This document shows positions 20,240-30,852 of a stretch of DNA of 64,000 nucleotides, in pieces. The first letter of the stretch is position 1. Each line of letters starts with the position of its first letter. Source of the DNA: Pirellulales bacterium (GTDB lineage: Bacteria > Planctomycetota > Planctomycetia > Pirellulales > JANQPP01); the NCBI GenBank assembly GCA_028289405.1, contig JANQPP010000050.1, positions 1-64,000 of the forward strand, given 5' to 3'. The notes beneath the pieces were generated by a model. The model ran no database searches. It saw nothing but the letters and a program-made list of their open reading frames with translations, and was not told the origin of the DNA. The position numbers and the translations under genes are program-made.

Positions 20240-21619
20240 TTAACCAAGCGTCAAACCCTTTAGGCTCGACTTGCCTCGGGGCAGATCTATGGCCATGATC
20301 ACACGCCCCTGCTCTTCGCACCAACTTCCGTCTCGAAGGAGTTTTCGATCGTTTACCCGCCGCAGTCGGAGCATCGTAGTGGCGGTTTGGAAGATCGGGT
20401 CCGAAGTGGCATGGCCCTCGAATTCGAGCGTAAACCGTGGCGTGGCGAAAGGCGCATCCAACTGCAAGGTGTTCGCGGCGGGTTGAATGGACGTCAGTTC
20501 CTTCGCGGCCCAGTACCGTGCGATCTCCGACAGTTTCATCCACAGCAGGTGGTCGTAACGCGTGTGCAACCGCCGCACGACTTCCTGGAAAATGCGAAAT
20601 CCGAGCAGTTCTCCGTTGTAGTAGATGCCCGGCCAGTGGCAGACCAACACCGCCGGCTCCCCACGATCGATTACCTCCGGCAACCGCCCTCCATCGAGCG
20701 TCGGTGTAATGAACCGATCGACGGAACCGAGGGTCAAGCCATCCCAGCCGCCGAACCAGTCTCCCGTGCAACCGATAATGGAGACCACACACTGAGGATC
20801 GTCGGTGTCGAGCCCGCTTGCATATTCCACGCGAGGGGCGACGCTGCGGTCGTCGGTGAAAAGATGTCGAAAGTAATGTGGTATCTCCGTTTGGAACACA
20901 TCGCGGCAAGCCTCGAATGTGGCTTGGGATAATTGAGGTAAGACGCGATTGCCAAACCCGCCAGGTGTGGTGATTCCCTCGCACGGGAGACCCACATTCC
21001 GCAGTATCCGCAGCGCGTAGGCCAGGTAATCGGCCAACTCGTCGACCGACTTGCCATCGGTCCAACGCCAGTTCTCCATGAAGTGTTCGGTACGTTCGGG
21101 ATACGGTCGGCCCGTCTTGGTGTCAATCACCCACGTGTGACTGACCATCTCGGGATGGATGTCCCAGTCGGGAAGTGCCAGGTTCCGCACCAGAGCAAGG
21201 CTGTTGTCGAGTTCCCGCCGCGACCAGCCGGGTAGATCCCGGTCGATCCACCCCACGCAAGCCGGATAAGGAACGATACTGTATTTTCCCTTGATGCCGG
21301 ATTCATGGCACCACTCCAAAAACGTCCGCACGAAACTGTCGGGGATTTCACGCGGCAAACTGCGCCAATCCTGCAAGTAACGGTCGGGGAAGACCTCATG
21401 GAACTGCGGAATGGCGAAATGCGCCAGGTTCACCAGGCAGGTGGAGTCGTCGATGATGAAGCTCAGCGGCACGCGCCCGAGCGGATTGAGAACTCGTACA
21501 TTCGCCGGTCGCGCCGGGCGTTCCCCTGACTCTTGTGCCGGCGAAAGTCGTGTTGTCGCCAGCCCGGGGATTCCCGCTAGCGTCCCGACACTCGTGGTCA
21601 AAAATTGACGCCGGTCCAT
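20240..21619 (-). CDS. Secreted (Tat-like signal) protein related to polysaccharide deacetylases
   Basis: MDRRQFLTTSVGTLAGIPGLA leader; LSFIIDDSTCLVNLAHFAIPQF and WDIHPEMVSHTWV are reminiscent of the NodB fold; family assignment tentative. Confidence 0.55.
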   Translation of the reverse strand: MDRRQFLTTSVGTLAGIPGLATTRLSPAQESGERPARPANVRVLNPLGRVPLSFIIDDSTCLVNLAHFAIPQFHEVFPDRYLQDWRSLPREIPDSFVRTFLEWCHESGIKGKYSIVPYPACVGWIDRDLPGWSRRELDNSLALVRNLALPDWDIHPEMVSHTWVIDTKTGRPYPERTEHFMENWRWTDGKSVDELADYLAYALRILRNVGLPCEGITTPGGFGNRVLPQLSQATFEACRDVFQTEIPHYFRHLFTDDRSVAPRVEYASGLDTDDPQCVVSIIGCTGDWFGGWDGLTLGSVDRFITPTLDGGRLPEVIDRGEPAVLVCHWPGIYYNGELLGFRIFQEVVRRLHTRYDHLLWMKLSEIARYWAAKELTSIQPAANTLQLDAPFATPRFTLEFEGHATSDPIFQTATTMLRLRRVNDRKLLRDGSWCEEQGRVIMAIDLPRGKSSLKGLTLG

Positions 21620-21839
21620 ATATTGGCTCCGTATTTGCCGTACGACTCTTCAGTGTTGCCCGCAACGTAGCCGTTTTTCGCCAGCAACGCCACCAAAAAT
21701 CGTGAGCTTCACTCGATGAGCCGAGGATCGTCAGAAGCGAATTTTCCTGGCCAAGAAATAACGCATACGGATCACAAGGCAGGCAAACGGTATTCCGGCC
21801 TTCCTCGGTGGCCAAACATGGCGACAACGTCAAAACCGC

Positions 21840-22244
21840 TCAGTCGTCTTCCGTCGTGCCTTCTTTCCCCAGCGCGAGGGCATAGGCCGTGGCATGGCTG
21901 CGGCAATGGGAGATGCTAATCAAAATCTCTTGAATCTGCAGACGCTCCAGGACTTCGCAAATGCCGCCCCGAAACGCGGCCACCGGTTTGCCGCTGGGCT
22001 CGTTGCGAATCTCGATGTCCCGCCAACTGATGCCCCGCACCCATCCCGTCCCGATGGCCTTGAGCGTGGCTTCCTTGGCGGCCCAGCGGCCCGCGAAGTG
22101 TTGCGTGGACTGCTTCCGCGTTTGGCAGTATTGGATTTCCACGGGAGTGAACACACGGTTGATGAACAGGTCGCCGTGCCGTTCGATCATCTGCGCGATC
22201 CGCAGGCATTCCGTGATGTCCGTTCCGATTCCCAATACACGCAT
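21840..22244 (-). CDS. acpS: Holo-[acyl-carrier-protein] synthase
   Basis: MRVLGIGTDITECLRI, FTPVEIQYC, FAGRWAAKEATLKAIGTG, ISISHCRSHATAYALA. Start at ATG 22244. Confidence 0.93.
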   Translation of the reverse strand: MRVLGIGTDITECLRIAQMIERHGDLFINRVFTPVEIQYCQTRKQSTQHFAGRWAAKEATLKAIGTGWVRGISWRDIEIRNEPSGKPVAAFRGGICEVLERLQIQEILISISHCRSHATAYALALGKEGTTEDD

Positions 22245-22547
22245 TCGAAATCCGCGTCCCGCTAGGTAATCCGAGGCCGACCGACCAACCCGCCGATCAA
22301 AAGTTCGGCAGAAAAACGATAGGCGGAATGCTGCCAAGAAGCAAGCCAGGGTATGGCGGCCAACGGACATGGCCGAGAAGTGTGGACATGCCGCATTCGT
22401 TGCCAGAAGACACTTTGCACTGAATCTCAGACAAATCGCTTGCCACGCTTGATTTTCGTTGCTAGGAATAAAGTTGGTGGATATGTCTGCCCAGGAACAG
22501 CAGACGCACGCGCGAACAGAGAATTCTAGTCGGTACGGAGAAGAGCC

Positions 22548-25520
22548 ATGAAACGTGCATGCCATGGTACTAGGCGATCTGGTCGCCTCGCCCTTGAGCC
22601 CTTGGAAAACCGCCGCTTGCTGGCGGTCCAGCCGGTGCTCGTCGCGGATCTGGAAACGGCACCCGTCGAGCACTTAGCCGCGGGCATCTCGTATTACCAA
22701 CAGACCGAACTGGTGGCCGGGCAGAGCCAGGCCTTCTTTCAGAACTGGAATGCCGCGACGGGCAACGAGCTGTGGCGGACCGATGGCACACCCGAGGGGA
22801 CCTTCCTGGTGGCGGACCTCTTGCCGGGTGGTGCCAGTTCCTCCCCGACGGAGCTGACGACGATCGGGGACCGTGTGTTCTTCATCGCCGAAGACCAAAT
22901 CGGCTTCGTCCAACTCTGGACCAGCGACGGCACCGCGGAGGGCACGCTGCCGCTCACCGATTCCGCCAGACGAGATCGGCTGGACATCACTTTTCCCACC
23001 GTCCTCGGCGATACGCTTTACTTTGCCATGGAGACCCGGGAGACGGGCCGCGAGTTGTGGAAAACGGACGGCACGCCAGAAGGTACCGGAATCGTGGCGG
23101 ACATCGTGCCAGGCATGGGCAGTTCGAATCCGGCATTCTTGACTGCAGTCAATGATGAGTTGTTTTTTTCGATCCAGGTCGAGAACGACTGGCAGCTCTG
23201 GCGGTCCGATGGCACCGAATCGGGCACGCAATTCGTGGCCGAAATCGGAGTTACGGAGAATCTCCCGTTGTGGCTACTTGACCTGCATCCTCAATCCTTT
23301 ACCCCGGTGGGGGAACAGCTTTTTTTCACGACGTATGACTTGGAGTCCGGCCGGGAGCTATGGGTCAGCGATGGCACGCAGGCTGGCACGAGCCGTGTTA
23401 AAGACATCGCGAAGGGGTTGGCGAGTTCGGACCCACAATCGCTCACGGCTTTGCATGGTCGGCTCTACTTCACCGCAGACGACGGTATCTTAGGAAGAGA
23501 ACTATGGATCAGCGATGGTACCGAAGCGGGTACCAGCCGCGTGGCTGACATACGTCCCGGGACGGAAGGTGCCTCGCCGGAATTACTGACCACGGTTGGG
23601 AACGCGGTGTACTTCACCGCCGATGATGGGATTCATGGCCTTGAGTTGTGGCGGTGGCGTGCCGGTACCAGCCCGGCCCAACGGATGGCCGAAATTGTCC
23701 CCGGCCCTATTGCCTCGCGGCCGGACAACCTCACGGCACGGAACGGCGAGCTCTGGTTCACCGCCGATGATGGTGATGCCGGGCGAGCCCTGTTTTCCTT
23801 CTCCGGCGACGAAGTGCAACGCGTAGCCGGGCTCGGGGTCCCCGGCAGCGAACCCAAGCTGGTCTCTCCGGCTTTGATGGAAGAACGCCTATTGTTTACC
23901 ACCGTCGACGAAGATGCTGGTTGGGCACTCTGGTCCTCCGACGGCACGGAAACGGGTACGGCTCCAATTTCCGAAATTCGGCCCGGTAGTCTCGGCTCCT
24001 TTCCCGAGCGATTGCTCCGCGGCAGCAACACTCTGTATTTCGTCACCAATGGCTTCACCGGCGAAGGGACCCTGTGGCGAAGCGACAGCGAAGAGGGTAC
24101 ACCGCGGCCGGTCACGGGGCCCGAACTGAACGTCCACTTCGATTCCCCGGATGACATCCTGATTGTGGGAGATACGGCCTATTTCGTGGCAGAGGATACG
24201 TTCCACGGCCGACAACTCTGGGTCGCTCGGAACAACCAAACGCAGCGTTTGACCGATCTACGGATTTTTGAAGATGAACATGCCGTGAGCCTGCAAGGTG
24301 TGGTAGGGGAGACGGTGTACTTCGCGGTGTGGAATTCGCCGGAGCGCGGACTGTGGAGAACGGACGGCACACTCGAAGGCACGATCAGGGTTTTCGAGGA
24401 CGTCGTGCCTCAGGGAAATACTTCTGCTGGATTGGCGACGATCGGCAACGTTTGGTTTTTCGCCGGCAATGATCATCCCATACGCGGTGATGCGGGAACT
24501 GGCACTGGGCTGTGGCGGACCGATGGTACCCCAGAAGGCACTTTTCTGGTGAAGGACATCCTTCCCGGGTATCGCAATGCCGTACCCCAGAATTTTGTCG
24601 CGGTGAGCGAGGTCGTCTATTTCACAGCGATTTCCACGGAGTTCGGCAATGAATTGTGGCGTACGGATGGAACTGAAGAGGGGACCGTCCGGCTGACCGA
24701 TATCTATCCCGGAGAGGAAGGCTCGATCATTGATGTCCATATTATGGCCAATGGCGCGATCCTACTGGCGGCGAACGATGGTCAGAGAGGCACGGAACTT
24801 TGGAAAAGCGACGGTACGCCGGGCGGATTCGAACTCGTGGCGGACATCTGGCCCGGTTCCGAGAGCGGGCGTCCCAGTCATTTCCACGAGCTCGACGGCG
24901 TGGTCTACTTCCGCGCGGAGACGCAGGAATCCGGGAACGAGCTCTGGCGGACCGATGGCACGACCGCGGGCACGTATCAGATCGTGGACATTTTTCCCGG
25001 CGAGGAAGACTCCACGGTGAAATTCGGAGATGTTATTTTCGATCTGGTGATCGTGCGGGAAATGATCTTCTTCGCTGCAATGGATGATGAGCATGGCGGG
25101 GAACTTTGGATGAGCGATGGGACAGCCGAGGGGACGACGCTCGTCAGCGACCTCGTGCCGGGGATTGGCAGTTCCGTTCCGCGTGACTTGATCGCGGCAA
25201 ATGGGACGCTGTACTTCACCGCCGACGATGGCATTCATGGCCGCGAACTGTTCCGGCTGGAGACTCCCGAGGGGGACACGAACTTCGACGGCGTCGTCGA
25301 TCTGGCCGACTTCGATCGGCTAAAAAGATCCTTCGGTCAAAAAGGGGCGGACCTGGCAGGCGATGTGAACTTCGATGGTGTGGTGGACCTGTTGGATTTT
25401 TCGGTCCTTAAATCGACCTTTGGCAGCGGCGTCACACCGGTTCCGGAACAGGGCGTGTCGGATTCGGCATGGATTGCGGCGACCGATCGTGCCTTTGCCA
25501 GCAAAGAGTCCGACGCGTGA
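22548..25520 (+). CDS. ELWxxDGT-repeat exported protein with LEPR-XLL-type N-terminus and C-terminal dockerin type I module
   Basis: LALEPLENRRLLAV N-terminus; about 17 units of E/QLWxxDGTxxGT, several degenerate; GDTNFDGVVDLADFDRLKRSFG and GDVNFDGVVDLLDFSVLKSTFG dockerin-like calcium loops. Confidence 0.9.
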   Translation: MKRACHGTRRSGRLALEPLENRRLLAVQPVLVADLETAPVEHLAAGISYYQQTELVAGQSQAFFQNWNAATGNELWRTDGTPEGTFLVADLLPGGASSSPTELTTIGDRVFFIAEDQIGFVQLWTSDGTAEGTLPLTDSARRDRLDITFPTVLGDTLYFAMETRETGRELWKTDGTPEGTGIVADIVPGMGSSNPAFLTAVNDELFFSIQVENDWQLWRSDGTESGTQFVAEIGVTENLPLWLLDLHPQSFTPVGEQLFFTTYDLESGRELWVSDGTQAGTSRVKDIAKGLASSDPQSLTALHGRLYFTADDGILGRELWISDGTEAGTSRVADIRPGTEGASPELLTTVGNAVYFTADDGIHGLELWRWRAGTSPAQRMAEIVPGPIASRPDNLTARNGELWFTADDGDAGRALFSFSGDEVQRVAGLGVPGSEPKLVSPALMEERLLFTTVDEDAGWALWSSDGTETGTAPISEIRPGSLGSFPERLLRGSNTLYFVTNGFTGEGTLWRSDSEEGTPRPVTGPELNVHFDSPDDILIVGDTAYFVAEDTFHGRQLWVARNNQTQRLTDLRIFEDEHAVSLQGVVGETVYFAVWNSPERGLWRTDGTLEGTIRVFEDVVPQGNTSAGLATIGNVWFFAGNDHPIRGDAGTGTGLWRTDGTPEGTFLVKDILPGYRNAVPQNFVAVSEVVYFTAISTEFGNELWRTDGTEEGTVRLTDIYPGEEGSIIDVHIMANGAILLAANDGQRGTELWKSDGTPGGFELVADIWPGSESGRPSHFHELDGVVYFRAETQESGNELWRTDGTTAGTYQIVDIFPGEEDSTVKFGDVIFDLVIVREMIFFAAMDDEHGGELWMSDGTAEGTTLVSDLVPGIGSSVPRDLIAANGTLYFTADDGIHGRELFRLETPEGDTNFDGVVDLADFDRLKRSFGQKGADLAGDVNFDGVVDLLDFSVLKSTFGSGVTPVPEQGVSDSAWIAATDRAFASKESDA
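22735..25260 (+). repeat. Tandem ELWxxDGT protein repeats
   Basis: ELWRTDGTPEGTF, QLWTSDGTAEGTL, ELWKTDGTPEGTG, QLWRSDGTESGTQ, ELWVSDGTQAGTS, ELWISDGTEAGTS through ELWMSDGTAEGTT. Confidence 0.85.
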
Positions 25521-25610
25521 CACCGCCCCGCGCGTCTCTGCAATACTTTGCCAACGGTACTGCGAACCGGTAGCATGGCTCTCGCTTCCGAAACGCCGAG
25601 GGTCATCATC

Positions 25611-27056
25611 ATGAAAAGATACCGGTTCGCGAGTGGGTTGCTGGTACTGGTGGGATGGATGACGGGTTCGGTTTTGCCCGGCGTGGCGGCGCCACCGAAT
25701 GTGCTGTTCATCGCGGTCGACGATCTGAATGATTGGATCGGCCCGCTCGGAGGGCACCCGCAAACGGTGACGCCGAACCTGGACCGTCTGGCAGCGCGGG
25801 GCATGATCTTCACCAACGCACATTGTGCCGCGCCGGCCTGCAACCCTTCCCGTGCCGCGCTGATGACCAGCATTCGTCCCTCGACTTCGGGCGTGTATCA
25901 CAATCCGCAGCCGTGGCGGGAAAGCCCCGTATTGCGGAACGCGATCACCCTTCCGCAATACCTGCGACAGCATGGATATGTGGCGCTGGGGAGTGGCAAA
26001 ATCTACCACGGCTCGTTTCCCGACGCTGCCAGTTGGGATACGTACTGGCCGGACCAGAGGCGGAATCGCCCCGGCGACCCGCAGCCGACTGGCCGGCCGC
26101 TCAACGGTATTCCTCGAACGGCCCATTTCGATTGGGGGCCCGTCGAGGCGGAGAATTCTGCCATGGGAGATTGGCAAGTCGCCCAATGGACGGCGGAGCA
26201 ATTGCAGCAACAACACGACCGGCCATTCTTTCTGGCTTGCGGTCTGTATCGGCCGCACTTGCCGTGGTATGTGCCTCCCGACTATTTCGCGCGGTTTCCG
26301 CTCGACTCGATTCGCCTGCCGGAGGTTCTCGAAAACGATCTGGCGGATGTGCCGCCGCTCGGCGTGCGGATGGCCCGACCGGACGGGGATCATGCCAAGG
26401 TTTTGGCCCACGATCAGTGGCGAAATGCGGTGCAAGGTTATTTGGCGAGCATCGCCTTCGCGGATGAATGCCTAGGAATCGTGCTGGATGCCCTGGATGC
26501 CGGCCCGCATCGTGACAACACGATCGTGGTCCTCTGGTCCGATCATGGCTGGCATCTCGGCGAAAAGAAGCACTGGCGAAAGTTCGCCCTGTGGGAAGAG
26601 GCGACCCGCGTGGTGCTCATGTGGGCTGTGCCCGGCACGACTCATCCCAATACCCGCTGTGACGCTCCGGTGAACCTGCTGGACATTTATCCTACGCTGG
26701 TCGATTTGTGCGACCTCCCTCCGCGCGAAAAACTGGAGGGTGTGAGCCTACGGCCACTGCTGGAAAAGCCGGAGAGTGAGTGGAGCCGCCCCAGTCTGAC
26801 CACGCATGGCCGAAACAACCACGCCCTTCGTTCCCAGCGCTACCGCTACATCCATTACGCGGACGGTACCGAGGAACTCTACGACCACGAAAGCGATCCC
26901 CACGAGTGGCACAACCTGGCCGGCCATTCCGAGCACACGGTCGCCCAGGCGGATTTGTCGGAGTGGCTGCCCAAGGAGAATGCCGAAGAGAGCCATACCC
27001 CGCCCCGTCCGCGACAAAACCGCCGCCGCCAACGCCGTGAGAACCGCGCTCCGTAG
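25611..27056 (+). CDS. Sulfatase (iduronate-2-sulfatase-like), Cys-type
   Basis: NVLFIAVDDLNDWIGPLGGHPQTVTPNLDRLAARGMIFTNAHCAAPACNPSRAALMTS; CxPSR FGly motif; VLWSDHGWHLGEKKHW. Confidence 0.92.
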   Translation: MKRYRFASGLLVLVGWMTGSVLPGVAAPPNVLFIAVDDLNDWIGPLGGHPQTVTPNLDRLAARGMIFTNAHCAAPACNPSRAALMTSIRPSTSGVYHNPQPWRESPVLRNAITLPQYLRQHGYVALGSGKIYHGSFPDAASWDTYWPDQRRNRPGDPQPTGRPLNGIPRTAHFDWGPVEAENSAMGDWQVAQWTAEQLQQQHDRPFFLACGLYRPHLPWYVPPDYFARFPLDSIRLPEVLENDLADVPPLGVRMARPDGDHAKVLAHDQWRNAVQGYLASIAFADECLGIVLDALDAGPHRDNTIVVLWSDHGWHLGEKKHWRKFALWEEATRVVLMWAVPGTTHPNTRCDAPVNLLDIYPTLVDLCDLPPREKLEGVSLRPLLEKPESEWSRPSLTTHGRNNHALRSQRYRYIHYADGTEELYDHESDPHEWHNLAGHSEHTVAQADLSEWLPKENAEESHTPPRPRQNRRRQRRENRAP

Positions 27057-27173
27057 CATCTCACCGCCGCAGCCTTTCTCGAATTGTCAGCATTTCGCGG
27101 TATGATTCGCAAATTCGTCTGAAATTTGTGATAATGCCTGGCCGGGGGCAATCGCGATAGGAGGCCGCGCGAA

Positions 27174-28313
27174 ATGCGGTTATCGAAGGGTTTCACGCTG
27201 GTCGAGCTACTCGTGGCCATGGCGATCATCGGCGTGCTTGTGGTATTGCTCTTGCTGGCCGTGCAATCGGTCCGCGAAACGGCCCGGCGGGCGCAGTGCA
27301 TGAACAATCTCAAGCAGCTCGCGCTGGCGGCCATTCAACATCATGATCGCCACGGAACGTTGCCACCTTTGGGGGTTCTGCCTTTGCCGGAAAAGGTTAC
27401 GGATCGGCTTTGGCTCAATCCGTGTCCTCCCAAGGTGAATACGATCATTTCCAGCCACTCTTGGCGATCAATTGTGCTACCTCTCATGGAGCAACAGCGC
27501 GTCCACGATCAGATTCGTTTTGACCTGCAGATTTGGGACGAGGCCAACCAGCCGGCTCTTCAATCCGTGATTTCCACCTTCATTTGCCCCTCGGTGACCA
27601 ATGAATCGTGGGATGGCAGGATCGAATTCCCGGAAACAGATTCGTCTGGTACCGACCAAATGAAAATCGTCATGGTCGGCGAACCGATCCAGAGCAGCAG
27701 CCGCCATGTCGTGCCGGGCCTGGTCGTATTCAAGAAAAAGAACCTACTTGAATGGCATATGAATCTTCGCGCCGCACGAAACGATTACGAGGCAAACGTG
27801 CCGGGCAGTGGCTGGATGTCGACAACTGGGGAGCGGCGCGAGGAATTTTATGGCCCATGGGGTGCTTGGATCGCCAACATCGCGAGGACTCCTTTTCCAA
27901 AAGACCGGCTCGGTTCTTTGGCGGAAGTGACGGACGGCTTGTCGTCCACGGTTTTGCTCATAGAACAGGCGGGGCAGCCTGACCACTGGACGAACAATTG
28001 GCCATGGCACAATCGTTTTGTTCCCTTTGCTTCAAGTGGATGGGCGAATGGGAACGATGGCCGTTGGGCGGTTGAACCCCATTGCGGCGGGACGGTGACC
28101 GCGCCCATCAATTTCGACGATCCATGGGTGGTGAACAGCCCAAATTTTGAGACAAATAACTTTAATGCCTTTAGTTTCCATGGCAACGGGGCCAACATGG
28201 CGTTGTGTGATGGATCGGTGCGCTATTTTGGTGAAGGCTTCGATCGGGCCGTTTACGTCGCTCTGCTCACTCGCGCCGCGGGAGATGTCGTACCCGGGGA
28301 GATCCTCCGCTAA
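27174..28313 (+). CDS. DUF1559 domain protein with type IV pilin-like N-terminus
   Basis: [49 protein letters not shown]-terminal [18 protein letters not shown] at 27159-27164. Confidence 0.95.
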   Translation: MRLSKGFTLVELLVAMAIIGVLVVLLLLAVQSVRETARRAQCMNNLKQLALAAIQHHDRHGTLPPLGVLPLPEKVTDRLWLNPCPPKVNTIISSHSWRSIVLPLMEQQRVHDQIRFDLQIWDEANQPALQSVISTFICPSVTNESWDGRIEFPETDSSGTDQMKIVMVGEPIQSSSRHVVPGLVVFKKKNLLEWHMNLRAARNDYEANVPGSGWMSTTGERREEFYGPWGAWIANIARTPFPKDRLGSLAEVTDGLSSTVLLIEQAGQPDHWTNNWPWHNRFVPFASSGWANGNDGRWAVEPHCGGTVTAPINFDDPWVVNSPNFETNNFNAFSFHGNGANMALCDGSVRYFGEGFDRAVYVALLTRAAGDVVPGEILR

Positions 28314-28504
28314 ACAGCCCAGGTATTGTCCCAATACACATGTTGGGGCGACTGACTACCCGCCACACCAAGATTTGACGGAGAGTCCAGTCGCGACTTG
28401 GGCCTGCGATTGGTGGCTTATCTTTTCTCCATCGCGTGGCACGTTATGATGCAGAGAGACCATAACGGGCACACGAACGCAACCGCTTACAGCGAGCATC
28501 CGAC

Positions 28505-29452
28505 ATGGATCCAGATCGACCCTCGATTCCCACCGCCACGGAGGCCATGTTGGACTGGGGCCGAAAAACCTGGGGTGGCAGCCAATTCTGGTCAGATCTT
28601 CGCGTGGCGCATGGTTGGCGGATTCAACGCAATACCGTGACGGGGCATTGCCGGATGTTGGACGCGGAAAACCGGCGCGTCGTGTCCGGTTCGTGGCAAA
28701 AGTGCTTGGCCCGGTTCGAGCTGGAGCGGGCGCAAGGGCGAATTCCGCCGGTGAAGGGCGCCGTGGTCATCGTCCTGCATGGCCTGTTTCGCACGCGCCG
28801 CTCCATGGTGCCCATGTGTGAATTTTTAGAAAAACAGGGCGGGTACACCACGATCAACATCTCGTATCCGTCGACGCGGGCATCGGTAGCGGACCACGCC
28901 GAATGCCTGGCTGGAATCGTGAACGACATCCCCGAGGCCGAGGAGCTTTCGTTCGTGGCCCACAGCCTGGGAAATCTGGTGATTCGCCGCTATCTCGCGA
29001 AAGCGGCTCGTCCGGATGGGCCGGGGATCGACCCGCGCTTCCAGCGGATGGTCATGCTGGGGCCTCCCAACCAAGGTGCGGAGTTGGCGGAGAAGATCGG
29101 CAAGAATAAGCTTTTTGAATGGGTCGCCGGGGATTCCGGAAACTCGCTAGCGCGGGACTGGAACGGCCTGGAACAGCACCTGGCCGTGCCGCCGTTCGAA
29201 TTCGGCATCATCGCGGGCGGCAAAGGAAGTCCCAAAGGCATGAACCCGATCATCTCCGGGGACGACGATTTCATCGTGTCGGTCTCCAGTACAAGGCTGG
29301 CCGGAGCGCGGGACTTTCTGGTGTTGCCCGTATTGCATACGTTTTTGATGAGCGATCCACAGGTACAGCAGCACACGCTGCGATTTCTAAAGCACGGCTA
29401 CTTCACTTCCACGGAAGCACGGCAGCCGATTACGGATCAAGAAGCGAACTGA
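28505..29452 (+). CDS. Alpha/beta hydrolase (lipase/esterase-like)
   Basis: VIVLHGLFRTRRSM and FVAHSLGNLVIRRYL nucleophile elbow. Confidence 0.82.
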   Translation: MDPDRPSIPTATEAMLDWGRKTWGGSQFWSDLRVAHGWRIQRNTVTGHCRMLDAENRRVVSGSWQKCLARFELERAQGRIPPVKGAVVIVLHGLFRTRRSMVPMCEFLEKQGGYTTINISYPSTRASVADHAECLAGIVNDIPEAEELSFVAHSLGNLVIRRYLAKAARPDGPGIDPRFQRMVMLGPPNQGAELAEKIGKNKLFEWVAGDSGNSLARDWNGLEQHLAVPPFEFGIIAGGKGSPKGMNPIISGDDDFIVSVSSTRLAGARDFLVLPVLHTFLMSDPQVQQHTLRFLKHGYFTSTEARQPITDQEAN

Positions 29453-29456
29453 TTGC

Positions 29457-29915
29457 ATGGCAGGCAAGAATTTGGTTGGAATTGACTACGGCACGGTTCG
29501 CATCGGCATTGCCACGGCGGATGTCGAATTGGGAATCGCCGTGCCGCTCACCGTCTATCAACGGCGCAACCGCGCTCAAGACGCGGAATTTTTTCGATCC
29601 CTGGCAAAGGAACAGCGCGTGGCGGCCTTCGTCGTCGGGCTTCCCGTGCACGGGGATGGAAGTGAAAGTGCCAAATCGAGCGAGGCTCGCGCGTTCGGAG
29701 CCTGGTTGGCGGAAACGACAGGTGTCGAGGTACATTACGTCGACGAACGTTATACGACACAGTTCGCAGATCACGCGATGCGTGACGCGGGATTGAAAGC
29801 GAGCCAGCGAAAAGGACTACGCGACAAGTTGGCCGCTCAACAGATTCTCAGTGGTTACATCGAGCGCGGCCGCCGCTCTGAAAACTGTCCCACGGCTCTG
29901 GATGACCGATCATGA
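29457..29915 (+). CDS. ruvX: Putative Holliday junction resolvase RuvX/YqgF
   Basis: LVGIDYGTVRIGIATADVELGIAVPL, VVGLPVHGDGSES, VHYVDERYTT. Confidence 0.92.
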   Translation: MAGKNLVGIDYGTVRIGIATADVELGIAVPLTVYQRRNRAQDAEFFRSLAKEQRVAAFVVGLPVHGDGSESAKSSEARAFGAWLAETTGVEVHYVDERYTTQFADHAMRDAGLKASQRKGLRDKLAAQQILSGYIERGRRSENCPTALDDRS

Positions 29916-30799
29916 GGGCACTGGTCTTCGGTTGCGGCTACCTGGGTTCGCGGGTCGCACATCGCTGGCGAGAAGACGGGCACGAAGTGTTCGCCGTTAC
30001 CCGTTCCCCGCGCAGGGTCGACGAATGGCAGGCAGAGGGATTGCGACCGCTGGTTGCCGATGTGACCGATCCGGCTTCCCTCGCGGCGCTGCCGGAGGTT
30101 AATCAGGTGTTGTTTGCCGTGGGATATGACCGCCAGGCGAAGCATTCTCAGGAGGAGGTCTACGTCGATGGACTGGCACACGTACTTTCGGCACTTCCCG
30201 AAGGTTTGGAACGATTCATCTACATCAGTTCCACGGGGGTTTACGGTCCCGGCGATGGCGGCGAGATCGATGAACGCACGCCGCCGGCTCCAACCACGAC
30301 GGGAGGACGCGCTTGCCTCGCCGCGGAGAATTTGCTGCGGCAAAGCCGGTTCGCGGAACGGTCGATCGTGTTACGGCTTGCCGGAATTTATGGTCCGGGG
30401 CGGCTCCCGCGTTCACGGGAACTTCTCTCGGGCCAGCCCCTGGCGATTGATCCGGCCAGCTACTTGAATCTGATTCACGTTGAGGACGCGGCGGGCATCG
30501 TCACCGAAGTGGCGCGGCAGATTCCTACGCCCGCGCTCTTTTGCGTTTCGGACGGCAATCCGGTAACACGGGAAGAATACTTGGGGCTTTTAGCGGAGCT
30601 GTTGCAAGCCCCGAGGCCAGTATTCGATCCGCCAGAAAAGATGGCCCTTCAACGTCGCGGAGGAAACAAACTCGTCTCCAACGCGCGTCTCGTTCGTGAG
30701 TTGGAATACGCGTGGAAGTACCCGTCTTACCGGGAGGGGCTCGCAGCGCTAGTGGAGGCGGGTGAATTCAACGGCCGTCGGACTGACACGGCGAAATGA
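29912..30799 (+). CDS. NAD-dependent epimerase/dehydratase-like SDR protein
   Basis: ALVFGCGYLGSRVAHRW, YISSTGVYGPGDGG, LRLAGIYGPGR. Confidence 0.85.
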   Translation: MRALVFGCGYLGSRVAHRWREDGHEVFAVTRSPRRVDEWQAEGLRPLVADVTDPASLAALPEVNQVLFAVGYDRQAKHSQEEVYVDGLAHVLSALPEGLERFIYISSTGVYGPGDGGEIDERTPPAPTTTGGRACLAAENLLRQSRFAERSIVLRLAGIYGPGRLPRSRELLSGQPLAIDPASYLNLIHVEDAAGIVTEVARQIPTPALFCVSDGNPVTREEYLGLLAELLQAPRPVFDPPEKMALQRRGGNKLVSNARLVRELEYAWKYPSYREGLAALVEAGEFNGRRTDTAK

Positions 30800-30852
30800 A
30801 ACACATGCCGGCGATGGCATGATCGCCACTGCGAGAACACCCCGCTTGGACG

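Noticed and set aside
20217-21065. 282-aa minus-strand ORF
   Set aside because: Out-of-frame overlap with the secreted deacetylase-like gene on the same strand; no domain signal.
25320-26435. 371-aa minus-strand ORF
   Set aside because: Antisense to the dockerin end and the sulfatase; Arg/His/Pro-rich composition typical of a high-GC shadow frame.
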